Positions 18,616-28,114 of a stretch of DNA of 64,000 nucleotides are shown piece by piece. The notes beneath the pieces were generated by a model that was given only the letters and a program-made list of their open reading frames with translations, was not told the origin of the DNA and did not search any database. The first letter of the stretch is position 1; every line of letters starts with the position of its first letter. This DNA comes from Terribacillus sp. FSL K6-0262 (GTDB lineage Bacteria; Bacillota; Bacilli; Bacillales; Amphibacillaceae), in the NCBI RefSeq assembly GCF_037977385.1, contig NZ_CP150277.1, positions 2,085,001 to 2,149,000 of the forward strand. The letters are read 5' to 3'. The position numbers and the translations under genes were made by a program.

Positions 18616-19556
18616 ATATGCGTGTATAAGTCCGGGGCCGAATGTGCATGTGCCTCTTCCTTGGCGATGATCGTCTCTTCCAGCTCATGTAAAAAGGTCT
18701 TGGCTACACGGGAAAGTGTATTGTTTCCGTGATAAACATAGCCAAAAGCGTAAGTTTGATAAAAGGGAGGGGCAAAATGGAGCAGCGTGATGTCTTTGCT
18801 TCTCGATAATTCGGCATCGGTCCGGAAGGCATAATCGAATCCGATATTGATTGCAGTCTCATTTTCCACCATATTCCGGATCGTCTGGACATTGTTCGTC
18901 GTGAACAGGATGTCGTATTGCAATGACTTGAACTGGCGCATGAAGGCTTGGATATAAGCATCATTATAAAGGACGATCGGCTGTTTGATGAGCATTTCTT
19001 CCGTGATGAATTTTTCCTTGGCCAGCGGATGCCGATTATTGACAGCTGTGACCATATGCCCATCCAGCAGTCTTTTAAAGACCAGATTGCGATATTTTTG
19101 TACTTCTTTTTCTGTATAGATGACCAGCCCGATATCCACTGCTTCGGCTGCCACTTTCCTCATGATGTGCTGGGAGGTATGCTCGAATAAGGATGCCTTG
19201 ATATTCGGATGGCGCTTGCGGAATTTAGCGAATAATTCCACGAGAATCTGCATCGGTCCGGGGAAGCTGGCAATTTTGAGCTCTCCATTCAAGGACTCGG
19301 TATATGTCTCCGCTTCGTCGGTGAATTCCTGCAGCTTCTCCAGCACAGCCTCCGCATGCCGGACAAGCTTCTTGCCTTCTTCTGTCGGTGTCGTGCCGGT
19401 CCGGGAGCGGCTGAATAAGCTGATATTCAGCTCCCTTTCCAGGTTGGTCAATGCCTGGCTCAGAGCAGGCAATGTCACGTGCTGCTCGGCTGCCGCTGCT
19501 TTCAGTGAACCTGATCTTGCAATGGCGACGATATATTTCAATTGCTCGATTGTCAT
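18594..19556 (-). CDS. LysR-type transcriptional regulator
   Basis: A 320-residue regulator. The N-terminal winged helix (EQLKYIVAIARSGSLKAAAAEQHVTLPALSQALTNLE) binds DNA, and a type-2 periplasmic-fold effector domain follows. The start is ATG 19556 with GAGGG six bases upstream; an ATG two codons earlier is too close to that site. It is divergent from butanediol dehydrogenase, separated by about 120 bases with an ATGAT-N13-ATCAT inverted repeat. This suggests, but does not prove, that it controls that gene. The effector is unknown. Confidence 0.88.
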   Translation of the reverse strand: MTIEQLKYIVAIARSGSLKAAAAEQHVTLPALSQALTNLERELNISLFSRSRTGTTPTEEGKKLVRHAEAVLEKLQEFTDEAETYTESLNGELKIASFPGPMQILVELFAKFRKRHPNIKASLFEHTSQHIMRKVAAEAVDIGLVIYTEKEVQKYRNLVFKRLLDGHMVTAVNNRHPLAKEKFITEEMLIKQPIVLYNDAYIQAFMRQFKSLQYDILFTTNNVQTIRNMVENETAINIGFDYAFRTDAELSRSKDITLLHFAPPFYQTYAFGYVYHGNNTLSRVAKTFLHELEETIIAKEEAHAHSAPDLYTHIKNTPVI

Positions 19557-19679
19557 GTCCATCCCTCATTTAGTTAAGCAAACGTTTATTTAAGTTAAAT
19601 GATCCGAAATTTATTATATCATTCAGCAGTATTATACTGAAAATGCAGTCGGAAATGCTGATAAAAGGGGATGTTAGAA

Positions 19680-20726
19680 ATGAAAGCATTACGTTGGCAT
19701 GACAAGAAAGATGTCAGATTGGAAGAAATCGATGAGCCTGTCATCAAACCGAATCAGGTGAAGATGAAGGTGAAATGGTGCGGCATTTGCGGAAGTGACT
19801 TGCACGAATATCTTGGCGGACCGATTTTCATACCCGTCGATGAACCGCATCCGCTGACTGGGGAAGTGGCTCCGGTGACAATGGGGCATGAATTTTCGGG
19901 AGAGGTAGTCGAAGTGGGACCTGAAGTGAAAGATTACCAGATTGGCGACCGTGTAGTCGTGGAACCAATCTTTGCAACGCATGGACATCAAGGGGCATAT
20001 AATTTGGACAAGCAAATGGGCTTCCTGGGTCTTGCCGGCGGTGGCGGCGGCTTGAGTGAATATGTAGCCGTCGACGAAGAGCTCCTGTTCAAGCTCCCGG
20101 ATTCTTTGAGCTATGAGCAAGGTGCGCTGGTAGAACCGTCTGCCGTAGCTTTATATGCAGTACGTTCCAGTAAAGTGAAAGCCGGGGATAAAGTGGCTGT
20201 CTTCGGCTGCGGACCAATCGGCCTGCTTGTCATTGAAGCATTGAAAGCTGCAGGAGCTGCTGAAATCTACGCAGTTGAGCTTTCACCGGAACGCCAGGCG
20301 AAAGCGGAAGAGCTGGGTGCCATTGTTGTAGATCCAAGCAAGGTGGATGATACAGTGGAGGAAATCAGGAGATTGACTGATGGCGGTGTGGAAGTTGCTT
20401 TTGAGGTGACAGGCGTTCCAGTAGTCTTGCGTCAGGCAATTCAGTCTACTGATATCGGCGGTGAAACGATGATCGTCAGCATCTGGGAGAAACCTGCTGA
20501 AATCATGCCGAATGACATCGTTATCCAGGAACGTTCCGTAAAAGGCATCATCGGCTATCGCGATGTTTTCCCTCAGGTGCTATCCTTGATGGAAAAAGGG
20601 TATTTCTCTGCTGAAAAGCTGGTAACGAAGAAAATCAAGCTTGATGAAGTGGTGGAAGAAGGCTTCGAAAGCCTGATCAAAGAAAAGAACCAAGTGAAAA
20701 TACTTGTTCAATCCGAACAAAAATGA
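19680..20726 (+). CDS. bdhA: (R,R)-butanediol dehydrogenase
   Basis: A 348-residue zinc-dependent medium-chain dehydrogenase interconverting acetoin and 2,3-butanediol with NAD(H). Catalytic zinc ligands are in CGICGSDLHEY and GHEFSG, followed by VVEPIF, the cofactor motif GCGPIGLL and the acidic VELS. The usual four-cysteine structural zinc cluster is lacking, as in the YdjL/BdhA branch. Start ATG 19680 is nine bases after GGGG. It is alone between a divergent LysR gene and a strong terminator. Confidence 0.88.
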   Translation: MKALRWHDKKDVRLEEIDEPVIKPNQVKMKVKWCGICGSDLHEYLGGPIFIPVDEPHPLTGEVAPVTMGHEFSGEVVEVGPEVKDYQIGDRVVVEPIFATHGHQGAYNLDKQMGFLGLAGGGGGLSEYVAVDEELLFKLPDSLSYEQGALVEPSAVALYAVRSSKVKAGDKVAVFGCGPIGLLVIEALKAAGAAEIYAVELSPERQAKAEELGAIVVDPSKVDDTVEEIRRLTDGGVEVAFEVTGVPVVLRQAIQSTDIGGETMIVSIWEKPAEIMPNDIVIQERSVKGIIGYRDVFPQVLSLMEKGYFSAEKLVTKKIKLDEVVEEGFESLIKEKNQVKILVQSEQK

Positions 20727-20760
20727 AGAAAAAGCGGATGCCCGGGCATCCGCTTCTTCT
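20725..20760. terminator. Bidirectional terminator between bdhA and the aldo/keto reductase
   Basis: The perfect palindrome AAGCGGATGCCC/GGGCATCCGCTT (20732-20755), flanked by GAAGAA and TTCTTC, serves two convergent genes. Confidence 0.85.
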
Positions 20761-21692
20761 TATCGGAAAATCTTATCGATAGCTTCGATATCCTCAGCAG
20801 TCAATTTGACATCCAATGTCTTCAGGTTATTCAGTACTTGTTCCGGACGTTTTGCTCCAGGGATGATGGCATCGATGCTATCGCGAGTCAGGTACCAAGC
20901 GAGCACGACATGAGCAATCTCTGCATCCTTCCTGGAAGCGATGCCCCGCAGCTGATCCACTTTTTGAAGATTCTGTTTGAAGGCTTCTCCTTGGAACAGT
21001 GGATCGTTCGCACGCAAATCATCAAACTTCGTATTCTCATCGTATTTACCGCCAAGCAAGCCGGAGGCAAGCGGGAAGTAAGGTACGAAGGAAATATTAT
21101 TTTCGGCTGTATATGGAAGCAGGTCTTTTTCCGCACCGCGTTTGAAAAGATTATATTCCGATTGCAGCACATCTACATAGCCATCGACATTCGCTTCTTT
21201 AAGCTGTTCGATAGAGAAGTTGGAAACACCGATGCTTTTGATTTTACCTTGGTCTTTCAGTTCTTTCAAAGCGCCGACAGCTTCTGCTTTCGGTGTATCT
21301 TCATCAGGGAAATGGATATAGAATAAATCGATATAATCCGTCTGCAGACGTTTCAAAGCACTTTCCACCGAATCCTTCAGGAATTTCGGCGAATTATCCA
21401 TCTTCGTCCCGCCATCGATGATTTTATGGGCAGCCTTGGTTGCGATGACGATATCGTCGCGTTTTCCGCTTTCTTTGATTACTTGCCCGACAAGCTCTTC
21501 GGATCGTTCTGGTCCATAAATAAAAGCTGTATCAAAGAAATTCATCCCATTTTCGATCGCTTGGCGGACAACCTCCTTGCCTTGTTCCTCATCCAGATTC
21601 GGATAGAGGTTATGGCCTCCGACCGCATTCGTACCGACTCCAATCGGATTAACGTATAATCCTGACTTGCCTAACTGCACGCGTTCTGTCAT
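20760..21692 (-). CDS. iolS: Aldo/keto reductase, IolS-like
   Basis: A 310-residue NADPH-dependent aldo/keto reductase with the tetrad Asp-Tyr-Lys-His in [17 protein letters not shown] and FYIHFPD. The length and the blocks [14 protein letters not shown] and QLKEANVDG agree with IolS of B. subtilis, a member of the AKR11 group. No inositol genes are present, so the physiological substrate is open and the symbol is by similarity. AAAGGAG lies upstream of ATG. Confidence 0.8.
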   Translation of the reverse strand: MTERVQLGKSGLYVNPIGVGTNAVGGHNLYPNLDEEQGKEVVRQAIENGMNFFDTAFIYGPERSEELVGQVIKESGKRDDIVIATKAAHKIIDGGTKMDNSPKFLKDSVESALKRLQTDYIDLFYIHFPDEDTPKAEAVGALKELKDQGKIKSIGVSNFSIEQLKEANVDGYVDVLQSEYNLFKRGAEKDLLPYTAENNISFVPYFPLASGLLGGKYDENTKFDDLRANDPLFQGEAFKQNLQKVDQLRGIASRKDAEIAHVVLAWYLTRDSIDAIIPGAKRPEQVLNNLKTLDVKLTAEDIEAIDKIFR

Positions 21693-22187
21693 TTCTTGCT
21701 CAGCTCCTTTTCATTAGTCTGTCTTAACTTTAGCAAATGCATGTGCATATATGGAAAGGATTTGCTTGGACAAGAATGGAAGGGGAATAGGGTGAAAGTG
21801 ATCCTGGTAATGTGATAGAAAGTGTTGTTTGCCTGGACATATGAATTTGGACTTTTGAATAAGGGCCGGAGAGGGATGGTCGTTGTGAATGGAGCAATTG
21901 TCTGTTTTCTTATTTTATCCCTTTTTTGATTTTCGCTATGTTCCTATCAAAAAGGAAAGGGGCCTTGCTATGACACAATGCCCGGGAGCGAAAAAGCCCA
22001 ATCTATGATGAAGTGGCTTTATGCAATTTCATGGGGAAGATTATCCAGGTATCAGCTTTGGTATCCTGCTATGTGCTTTAAGTGCAAAGTTTGATATCGA
22101 AGTATCATCGACAATAGGGCTTATTTTACTGTCAGCTCTATGACTGTTTGCATTACGCAAATACAAAAAAACAGATTCAAAAAGAAT
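21693..22187. other. Intergenic region with a membrane-protein-like remnant
   Basis: About 500 bases without an intact gene. A 40-codon plus-strand frame (22021-22143) encodes a hydrophobic stretch with FGILLCALSAKFDIEVSSTIGLILLSAL. Its frame continues after the TGA with LFALRKYKKTDSKRM, the cationic end expected of a helix. This looks like a small membrane protein interrupted by one stop. Upstream homopolymer runs (T6, A5) flank short decayed frames. Confidence 0.4.
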
Positions 22188-22220
22188 GGCGTGTGAAATC
22201 GTATTTCGATTTCACACGCC
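22188..22220 (-). terminator. Terminator of the MMPL transporter gene
   Basis: Perfect 14-base arms GGCGTGTGAAATCG and CGATTTCACACGCC enclose TATTT. On the minus strand it is followed by ATTCTTTTTG, consistent with the end of the MMPL transcript. Confidence 0.8.
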
Positions 22221-22249
22221 GCTCTTAGTCATCATCTTCCCGTGTCAAA

Positions 22250-24448
22250 TCAAGCCTGTGCCTTCTGTTCATTCTGTTCGGATTGCTGTATGCGCTTCCT
22301 CCAAGGCCAGAATGCCCATTTGCCAAGAATGGCTGTCATGGCTGGTACGAGGAAAGGACGGACAAGGAAGGTATCCAGAAGTACACCTATTGCCGTGATC
22401 GTCCCGAAATGAACAAGAATTTGAATAGGCAGAGTCGTCAAAACGGCAAATGTTGCTGCCAGGATCAAACCTGCAGAGGTGATGACACCGCCGGTATGGG
22501 CAACACCGTCTGCAATCGCTTGTTTAAGCGGCATCGTTTTGCTGCGTTTCCAAATGCTTGAGATCATGAAGATATTATAATCTTCCCCAAGCGCAACGAT
22601 GAATACAAATGCATACAGCGGGATGAATCCTTGGATTGCGTCGACGCCGAATCCATGATGCAGGATAAGCCAGCCGAGTCCCAATGCGCTGAAGAAGGAA
22701 AGCAGGACGGTCGCAACGAGATAAATCGTTGCAGTCACGGAGCGTAAATATGTCAGCAGCAGCAAAGTGATGAAGCCGACAACGATGGGGATGATCCATT
22801 TTTCGTCATGCTTGGTCACTTGCTGTGTATCATATTGTTCTGCTGTCTGACCGCCGATCCAAACGCTGTCGGCATCACCGGTGACAGCTGCCACGGTTTC
22901 TTTGATGTCGGGAACGTGAGCCATTGCTTCGTTTGAATAAGGGTTTTCATTCAATTCAAGCTGGATACGGATCAGTCGATCATTCGATTTTGCTTGCTCG
23001 GGATCCACCACAGCCGCCGTATAAGGTAAATCGTACAAAGCAGCATGCACTGCTTCGGGGTCATCTGTTTCCGTGATGACCGATACCGGGGCAAGCTCTC
23101 CTGCATTCATATGATCTTCGAGGATTTCAAAGCCCTCCTTTGAAGGCATGCCATCCGGAAAGGAAGACAGCGTATCATACGTATAGGTGATGCGCGAGGA
23201 AATTCCGGCCAGCACACCGAGTACAACGATGGTGATGATGGCGATTTTCCAAGGATGTTCCGTGACAAGGCTGCCGACAGCATTACCGATTTTGTTATGG
23301 GGCTTCTTGGTATGGACAGGCTTTCCTTTGTCTTGTGCTCTCTCCTTTTGCATCTCCGCTGTTCTGGGAATGAAAGGGAAGAAGGAGACACGGCCGATGA
23401 TTGCAAGCAGCGCTGGTACAAGTGTCAGGCTCGCAAGCAGCATAATGAAGATGGATATCGCGAAAGGTATCGCGAATCTGTTGATGGATCCGTAGTCTGC
23501 AGCGAGCAAGACCAGCATCGCGACGATGACCGTCAGCCCGCTCATGGCAATAGCGCCGCTTGCAGAAGCAAGGGATCGGATAAGTGCTGTTTTCTTGCTT
23601 TTTATCTCCCAAAGATTTTCCCGGAAGCGGGTGATCAAGAACAGGCAGTAATCGGTACCTGCCCCGAAGAGCAATACAGTCATGATTGCGAGTCCTTGTG
23701 AATCAAATGAGATCGACTCGGCTTCTCCCAATGCACCAAGGATCGGACTGATGACCAAATAAGCAAATCCGACACCGATAAGAGGCACCAATGCCAATAT
23801 TGGAGAGCGATAGATGACCAATAGGAAAATAAGCACGATCAGTACAGTTGCAAAGAGAAGTGTGGTATCCCCCTGAGAGAAGAGGCTGACAGCATCGGCA
23901 GAAATACCAGCTGGACCTGTCGTCCGAACGAGTAAGTTGCCGCTGTCCAATCCTTGTTCGAATGGATTCTGCTCAAAGGCATCATTTGCTGCAGATTGGA
24001 TCTTTTCAAGCCCTGCTTCCACTGTATCCGCAGCTGTTCCGTCAGCAAACAGAATCGGCATGACGAGTGTGGTCCCATCATCCGAAAGCTGTTCCTTCAA
24101 AGCTGGAAGCGGGATATCCTGAAATGGGGGAACTGCGGCAGCTTTTATCTCGGCATCCTGCAAACCTGCGCTGTACTGCTGTATTGCCTGCAGATCTTCA
24201 TCCGAAAGGCCATCTTCCTGGTACCAGGTCAGCAAAGCAGGCAGACCGCTGTTATCGGAGAATTCTTCTTCGATGATGCGCGCCGCTTCCTCGCTGTTTG
24301 TGTCATTCAAGAATGTTTCGGCTTGTTCGTCTTCCTGTGAGTTTGCTTGCGGCAAAGCAAGATTCAATGCAAGTGCAAGGACAATCCAGGCTGCTAAAAT
24401 GACCCATCGCCCGGATTTACTGCTTATGAATGCACCTATTTTTTGCAT
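22250..24448 (-). CDS. MMPL/RND-superfamily membrane transporter (YdgH/YerP type)
   Basis: A 732-residue transporter with two six-helix halves, each preceded by an extracytoplasmic domain. Markers are the first helix WVILAAWIVLALALN, GTDYCLFLITRFRE after the fourth helix of repeat one, and the equivalent GEDYNIFMISSIWKR in repeat two; the aspartates belong to the proton relay. Such proteins export lipids or amphipathic compounds. ATG has AGGAGGG seven bases upstream. It is directly downstream of a TetR gene, and a conserved operator stands before each, so it is probably induced when the repressor binds a toxic ligand. Confidence 0.87.
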   Translation of the reverse strand: MQKIGAFISSKSGRWVILAAWIVLALALNLALPQANSQEDEQAETFLNDTNSEEAARIIEEEFSDNSGLPALLTWYQEDGLSDEDLQAIQQYSAGLQDAEIKAAAVPPFQDIPLPALKEQLSDDGTTLVMPILFADGTAADTVEAGLEKIQSAANDAFEQNPFEQGLDSGNLLVRTTGPAGISADAVSLFSQGDTTLLFATVLIVLIFLLVIYRSPILALVPLIGVGFAYLVISPILGALGEAESISFDSQGLAIMTVLLFGAGTDYCLFLITRFRENLWEIKSKKTALIRSLASASGAIAMSGLTVIVAMLVLLAADYGSINRFAIPFAISIFIMLLASLTLVPALLAIIGRVSFFPFIPRTAEMQKERAQDKGKPVHTKKPHNKIGNAVGSLVTEHPWKIAIITIVVLGVLAGISSRITYTYDTLSSFPDGMPSKEGFEILEDHMNAGELAPVSVITETDDPEAVHAALYDLPYTAAVVDPEQAKSNDRLIRIQLELNENPYSNEAMAHVPDIKETVAAVTGDADSVWIGGQTAEQYDTQQVTKHDEKWIIPIVVGFITLLLLTYLRSVTATIYLVATVLLSFFSALGLGWLILHHGFGVDAIQGFIPLYAFVFIVALGEDYNIFMISSIWKRSKTMPLKQAIADGVAHTGGVITSAGLILAATFAVLTTLPIQILVHFGTITAIGVLLDTFLVRPFLVPAMTAILGKWAFWPWRKRIQQSEQNEQKAQA

Positions 24449-24465
24449 GCATATTCCCTCCTAAT

Positions 24466-24487
24466 TAATTTATCGATCGATAAGTTA
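24466..24487. promoter_or_regulatory. TetR operator before the MMPL gene
   Basis: TAATTTATC-GATC-GATAAGTTA has 9-base arms differing at one position. It matches the inverted repeat in front of the tetR gene and lies just upstream of the MMPL ribosome binding site. Confidence 0.7.
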
Positions 24488-24492
24488 TACCC

Positions 24493-24530
24493 AAAAAATA
24501 AAAGATTATGTGCATAATCTTTTATTTTTT
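24493..24530. terminator. AT-rich perfect hairpin at the end of tetR
   Basis: Eighteen-base arms, A6TAAAAGATTATG and its exact complement, with the 2-base spacer TG. It covers the tetR stop codon and ends in T6 on either strand, separating tetR from MMPL transcription. Confidence 0.75.
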
Positions 24531-25130
24531 CCGGATTCCATCAAAAAGGATATCTGCGAGCATCTTCGATTTCTTGTCGGCGAACGTTCTTCTTGCTTCC
24601 TGTTCCTGCTTGGAAGGAGGGAGGGAAGATTTCATCATTTCGAGGACGAAAAAGCTCAGCTCCATCGGTGATGCAGAAGTCACTGATTTTATCTCCCCTT
24701 TGGCCATTCCCTCCGTGACTGTCTGCATCACAGGATTGAAGTAGCTCCTCATCCACCAATCCTGGATGGTTTTCTGATGTTCCTCATCAATTTCATATTG
24801 CAGATCATGAAACATCTGCGTCATATCACCTTGATGGTTCATGATCATAAAATAGGCTATTTGTCGTATACGATCCTTACTATCAGCATGATCCTGCAGT
24901 ACATGTGCCATCGCTTCTTCTGTCTGCACCATGGTGGAACGGACAACCTCCAAATAGATGGCCTGTTTATTAGGGAAATGGTGATATAGAGCAGGCTGTG
25001 TAATTCCGCATTCCTCTGCGATGCGGCGGGTGGATATCGCCCTGTAGCCGTGTGTCATGAAAAGCCGTTCAGCTGTCCCGATAATATTCCGCTGCGTCTG
25101 TTCAGCGGAAACTTCTTTTTTCCTCGCCAT
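24522..25130 (-). CDS. TetR-family transcriptional repressor
   Basis: A 202-residue regulator. The N-terminal HTH (ISTRRIAEECGITQPALYHHFPNKQAIYLEV, residues about 30-60) is canonical; the remaining helical domain binds the ligand. GAGG lies eight bases before the ATG. The matching operators upstream of itself and of the MMPL transporter indicate autoregulation and control of export. The C-terminus (IRKK) ends within the AT-rich terminator. Confidence 0.9.
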   Translation of the reverse strand: MARKKEVSAEQTQRNIIGTAERLFMTHGYRAISTRRIAEECGITQPALYHHFPNKQAIYLEVVRSTMVQTEEAMAHVLQDHADSKDRIRQIAYFMIMNHQGDMTQMFHDLQYEIDEEHQKTIQDWWMRSYFNPVMQTVTEGMAKGEIKSVTSASPMELSFFVLEMMKSSLPPSKQEQEARRTFADKKSKMLADILFDGIRKK

Positions 25131-25147
25131 ATGTCTAACCTCTTCAA

Positions 25148-25169
25148 TAACTTATCAAATGATAAGTTA
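25148..25169. promoter_or_regulatory. TetR operator before the tetR gene
   Basis: TAACTTATC-AAAT-GATAAGTTA is a perfect inverted repeat with 9-base arms. It has the same half-site and spacing as the element before the MMPL gene, and sits between tetR and the divergent hydrolase, where it could affect both. Confidence 0.72.
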
Positions 25170-25241
25170 ACTCATTTTATTTTAAAAAGCAACACTTGAT
25201 ATGCTTATTGTAAAATATAATACAAATAAGGGGGTAGTGAT

Positions 25242-26177
25242 ATGGGAAAGAAAGGTATATTACTTTCTGCTGCGGGCCTTTTCGGAGGATATACGCTGCT
25301 TGTGACACAGCTCGTCAATAAGGAGCTGCGCCATATGAAAGCCTTCACGGAGGAAGAGACGATCAAACGTGAGGTGGAGGCCGGGCGCTACGACAAAGCA
25401 GCTTATGATAGACTGCGTAAGGAAGAGTTCGATGTCCCTTCCAATGAGGGGAAAATATATGGCACGCATTACGTGGGGAATCCAGATTCCAGGCATGTAG
25501 CAGTCATCTCGCATGGAGTGGCTGTCACTAAATATAATTCCATCAAATATATGAACATATTCCTGGAGCTGGGCTTTAACGTCGTTTTATACGATCAGCG
25601 CAGACACGGACTTTCCGACGGCAGCAGTATTACGTATGGCTACCACGAAAGACATGATCTGGCTCGGGTGATCCAGTGGACGAAGGAACGGTATGATTAT
25701 GATTTGAAATTGGGTGTGCATGGTGAATCCATGGGAGCAGCAACCGCGCTGCTTTATGCAGGGACAGTGGAGGATGGTGCCGATTTTTATATAGCTGACT
25801 GCCCTTACAGTGATTTTGCAGAACAGGTTGCCTATCGGCTGAAAGTTCAATTCCGTTTGCCGCGTCAAGTTTTCTTGCCGGCAGCAGAATTGATTGTCCG
25901 GAAAATGGATGGATACCGCTTCCGGGATGTATCCCCGATAAATGCCATAGCCAATATCGAAAAGCCTGTCCTCTTTATCAGCAGTCTGCCAGATTCGTAT
26001 ATTCCAGTGCAAATGACGAGGGACTTGTACGCACGGAAACAGAAGGGGTACAAGCAGCTGCATTTATTCGAAAAGGGCGATCATGCCATGTCCTTGGCCG
26101 AGAATAAACAGGAGTACGAACGAGTGGTGAAACGATTCCTGCAGGAGATAGGGATGGAGGCTCAGCCTGTCGGCTGA
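25242..26177 (+). CDS. Alpha/beta hydrolase with N-terminal anchor (YqkD-like)
   Basis: A 311-residue hydrolase. An N-terminal hydrophobic helix (ILLSAAGLFGGYTLLV) probably anchors it to the membrane. The hydrolase core has HGVAVTKYN at the oxyanion side, nucleophile elbow GVHGESMGAA, aspartate in SLPDSYIP and histidine in KGDHAMS. The layout and size fit YqkD of B. subtilis, whose substrate is not known. GGGGG precedes ATG. It is transcribed away from tetR, across a gap containing the operator. Confidence 0.82.
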   Translation: MGKKGILLSAAGLFGGYTLLVTQLVNKELRHMKAFTEEETIKREVEAGRYDKAAYDRLRKEEFDVPSNEGKIYGTHYVGNPDSRHVAVISHGVAVTKYNSIKYMNIFLELGFNVVLYDQRRHGLSDGSSITYGYHERHDLARVIQWTKERYDYDLKLGVHGESMGAATALLYAGTVEDGADFYIADCPYSDFAEQVAYRLKVQFRLPRQVFLPAAELIVRKMDGYRFRDVSPINAIANIEKPVLFISSLPDSYIPVQMTRDLYARKQKGYKQLHLFEKGDHAMSLAENKQEYERVVKRFLQEIGMEAQPVG

Positions 26178-26185
26178 GCCTTTTT
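26159..26185 (+). terminator. Terminator overlapping the hydrolase stop
   Basis: GGCTCAGCC-TGTC-GGCTGAGCC followed by TTTTT; the TGA stop is part of the stem. Confidence 0.9.
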
Positions 26186-26261
26186 CCATGTCGAAATTTA
26201 GCGTACCTTTCTTCCATGCTATCAATTGCTTTCCAAGATAACAAGGTGCTACCATAGCTAT

Positions 26262-26275
26262 TGTAAGCGGTTCCC
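26262..26275. promoter_or_regulatory. Weak cre-like site before dhaS
   Basis: TGTAAGCGGTTCCC matches 12 of 14 positions of the cre consensus, about 65 bases upstream of the dhaS start. Two mismatches on one side keep this tentative. Confidence 0.3.
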
Positions 26276-26338
26276 GAAATCGTCATCTTGCATCACGACG
26301 CTTAGACAAAACTAGAATACAATCTGAGGAGGATTTCT

Positions 26339-27823
26339 ATGAGTCAATTAGCAGCAGGTGTGCATGAGAAAGTGGAGCGTTTTTTGAATGGAACGAAGAA
26401 ATTGTATATCAATGGAGAGTTCACGGCAAGTGCAACGGAGAAGACATTCGAATCATACAACCCAGCTACTGGTGAAGTACTGGCAACTGTCTATGAAGCC
26501 GGGGCAGAGGATATCGATCGTGCGGTGAAAGCAGCGCGCCAGGCTTTCGATGAAGGTCCGTGGTCGACGATGACAGCAGCGGAACGAAGCCGTATCATGT
26601 ACAAGCTGGCCGACTTGATGGAAGAACATGCAGACGCACTTGCCCAGCTCGAAACGCTGGACAATGGGAAACCGATCAGGGAAACGACAAACGCGGATAT
26701 TCCGCTGGCTATTGAACATATGCGCTATTACGCAGGCTGGTCGACAAAAATCGTCGGACAGACAATACCTGTGAACGGCCCATATTTCAATTACACAAGA
26801 CATGAAGCGCTTGGTGTGGTAGGACAGATCATTCCGTGGAACTTCCCGCTCCTGATGGCGATGTGGAAGCTCGGTGCGGCACTGGCCACTGGCTGTACGG
26901 TGGTACTGAAGCCAGCGGAGCAGACACCGCTGTCCGCATTATACCTAGCAGAACTGGCAGAGGAAGCAGGATTCCCGGCTGGCGTTCTCAATATCGTGCC
27001 TGGATTCGGCGAAACAGCGGGCCAGCCGCTTGTCGATCATCCGCTCGTGGATAAGATTGCTTTCACCGGCTCCACCAGCGTCGGGAAGCAGATCATGGCC
27101 AATGCATCGAAAACATTGAAGCGAGTGACGTTGGAGCTTGGCGGCAAGTCCCCGAATATCGTTTTGCCGGATGCGGATCTGACCAAGGCAATCCCTGGTA
27201 CGCTGAACGGTGTCATGTTCAATCAAGGACAGGTATGCTGCGCTGGATCACGTGTCTTCATCCAGAAAAAGCAATTTGATAATGTGATTGCCGATATGGC
27301 TTCCCACGCAGAAAAAATCAAACAGGGCGCTGGCATTCATGCAGATACCGAGATTGGTCCGCTCGTATCATTGGAGCAGCAGGAACGAGTGCTTGGCTAT
27401 ATCGAGAAGGGAAGAAGTGAAGGGGCGGAGCTCGTCACTGGCGGGGGCAAACCGCAGGAGCAGGGCTATTTCGTCTCGCCGACGATCTTTGCCGATGTAC
27501 GGGATGAAATGACGATTGCCAAGGAGGAAATCTTCGGCCCGGTCATTTCGGCAATGCCTTACGATGACCTCGATGAACTGATTCGCCGGGCGAATGACAG
27601 CGAATACGGCCTGGCTGCCGGCGTCTGGACACAGGATGTCACAAAAGCACATTATATCGCCAACCGCCTCCGTGCCGGTACAGTGTGGGTCAACTGCTAT
27701 AATGCCTTCGATGCGGCATCGCCATTCGGAGGATATAAACAATCCGGTATCGGCCGGGAAATGGGTTCGTATGCTTTGGATAACTATACCGAAGTGAAAA
27801 GTGTTTGGATCGGAATGGAATGA
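26339..27823 (+). CDS. dhaS: NAD(P)-dependent aldehyde dehydrogenase (DhaS-like)
   Basis: A 494-residue aldehyde dehydrogenase oxidising aldehydes to acids. It has IIPWNFPLLMAMWK, the glutamate motif LELGGKSPN, catalytic cysteine in GQVCCAGSR and FGPVISA. Identity blocks such as ETLDNGKPI, AIEHMRYYAGW and YNAFDAASPFGGYKQSGIGREMG agree with DhaS of B. subtilis. GAGGAGGATTTCT precedes the ATG. It is monocistronic with its own terminator. The physiological substrate cannot be told from sequence. Confidence 0.88.
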   Translation: MSQLAAGVHEKVERFLNGTKKLYINGEFTASATEKTFESYNPATGEVLATVYEAGAEDIDRAVKAARQAFDEGPWSTMTAAERSRIMYKLADLMEEHADALAQLETLDNGKPIRETTNADIPLAIEHMRYYAGWSTKIVGQTIPVNGPYFNYTRHEALGVVGQIIPWNFPLLMAMWKLGAALATGCTVVLKPAEQTPLSALYLAELAEEAGFPAGVLNIVPGFGETAGQPLVDHPLVDKIAFTGSTSVGKQIMANASKTLKRVTLELGGKSPNIVLPDADLTKAIPGTLNGVMFNQGQVCCAGSRVFIQKKQFDNVIADMASHAEKIKQGAGIHADTEIGPLVSLEQQERVLGYIEKGRSEGAELVTGGGKPQEQGYFVSPTIFADVRDEMTIAKEEIFGPVISAMPYDDLDELIRRANDSEYGLAAGVWTQDVTKAHYIANRLRAGTVWVNCYNAFDAASPFGGYKQSGIGREMGSYALDNYTEVKSVWIGME

Positions 27824-27824
27824 A

Positions 27825-27858
27825 CAAAGCCTGCGCATCCCATGCGCAGGCTTTGTTT
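27825..27858. terminator. Terminator after dhaS
   Basis: Fourteen-base perfect arms CAAAGCCTGCGCAT / ATGCGCAGGCTTTG around CCC, followed by TTTCC. Confidence 0.88.
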
Positions 27859-27889
27859 CCTTTATAGTAGGCAAACCATTGAAGCAGGT

Positions 27890-28114
27890 TCAATGCGGTG
27901 TACGTCTTTGCTGCACGTATACTTTGACAATCCAAGTCAATCGACTGATGAATATCGCCATCCCCAGCAGAAGATAAAGAAGTGATCTGTCCAGTTCATT
28001 CCATCCTATCAAGGATGAATAGATGATTCCTATGGAGAATAATATTAGGAGGCTATTAAAGGTTATGGTGAATGTCTTATATGATCTGTTCAATTTTAGT
28101 CCCTTCCTCTGCAT
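27890..28114 (-). CDS. Small membrane protein with two helices
   Basis: A 74-residue frame with two hydrophobic helices (FNSLLILFSIGIIYSSLIGW and LLYLLLGMAIFISRLTWIV) and basic ends, so probably a hairpin in the membrane with both termini inside. ATG 28114 lacks a good site. The TTG at 28093, seven bases behind AGGAAGGG, is a better start and would give 67 residues. No family is recognised. Confidence 0.5.
   Translation of the reverse strand: MQRKGLKLNRSYKTFTITFNSLLILFSIGIIYSSLIGWNELDRSLLYLLLGMAIFISRLTWIVKVYVQQRRTPH

Noticed and set aside
19571-19592. AGCAAACGTTTATT resembles a cre site between LysR and bdhA
   Set aside because: Only about 10 of 14 positions fit; kept out of the feature list.
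22021-22143. 40-codon hydrophobic frame as a functional small protein
   Set aside because: The hydrophobic segment ends at a stop while its natural basic end follows in frame after it, so a broken gene is more likely; mentioned only as a remnant.
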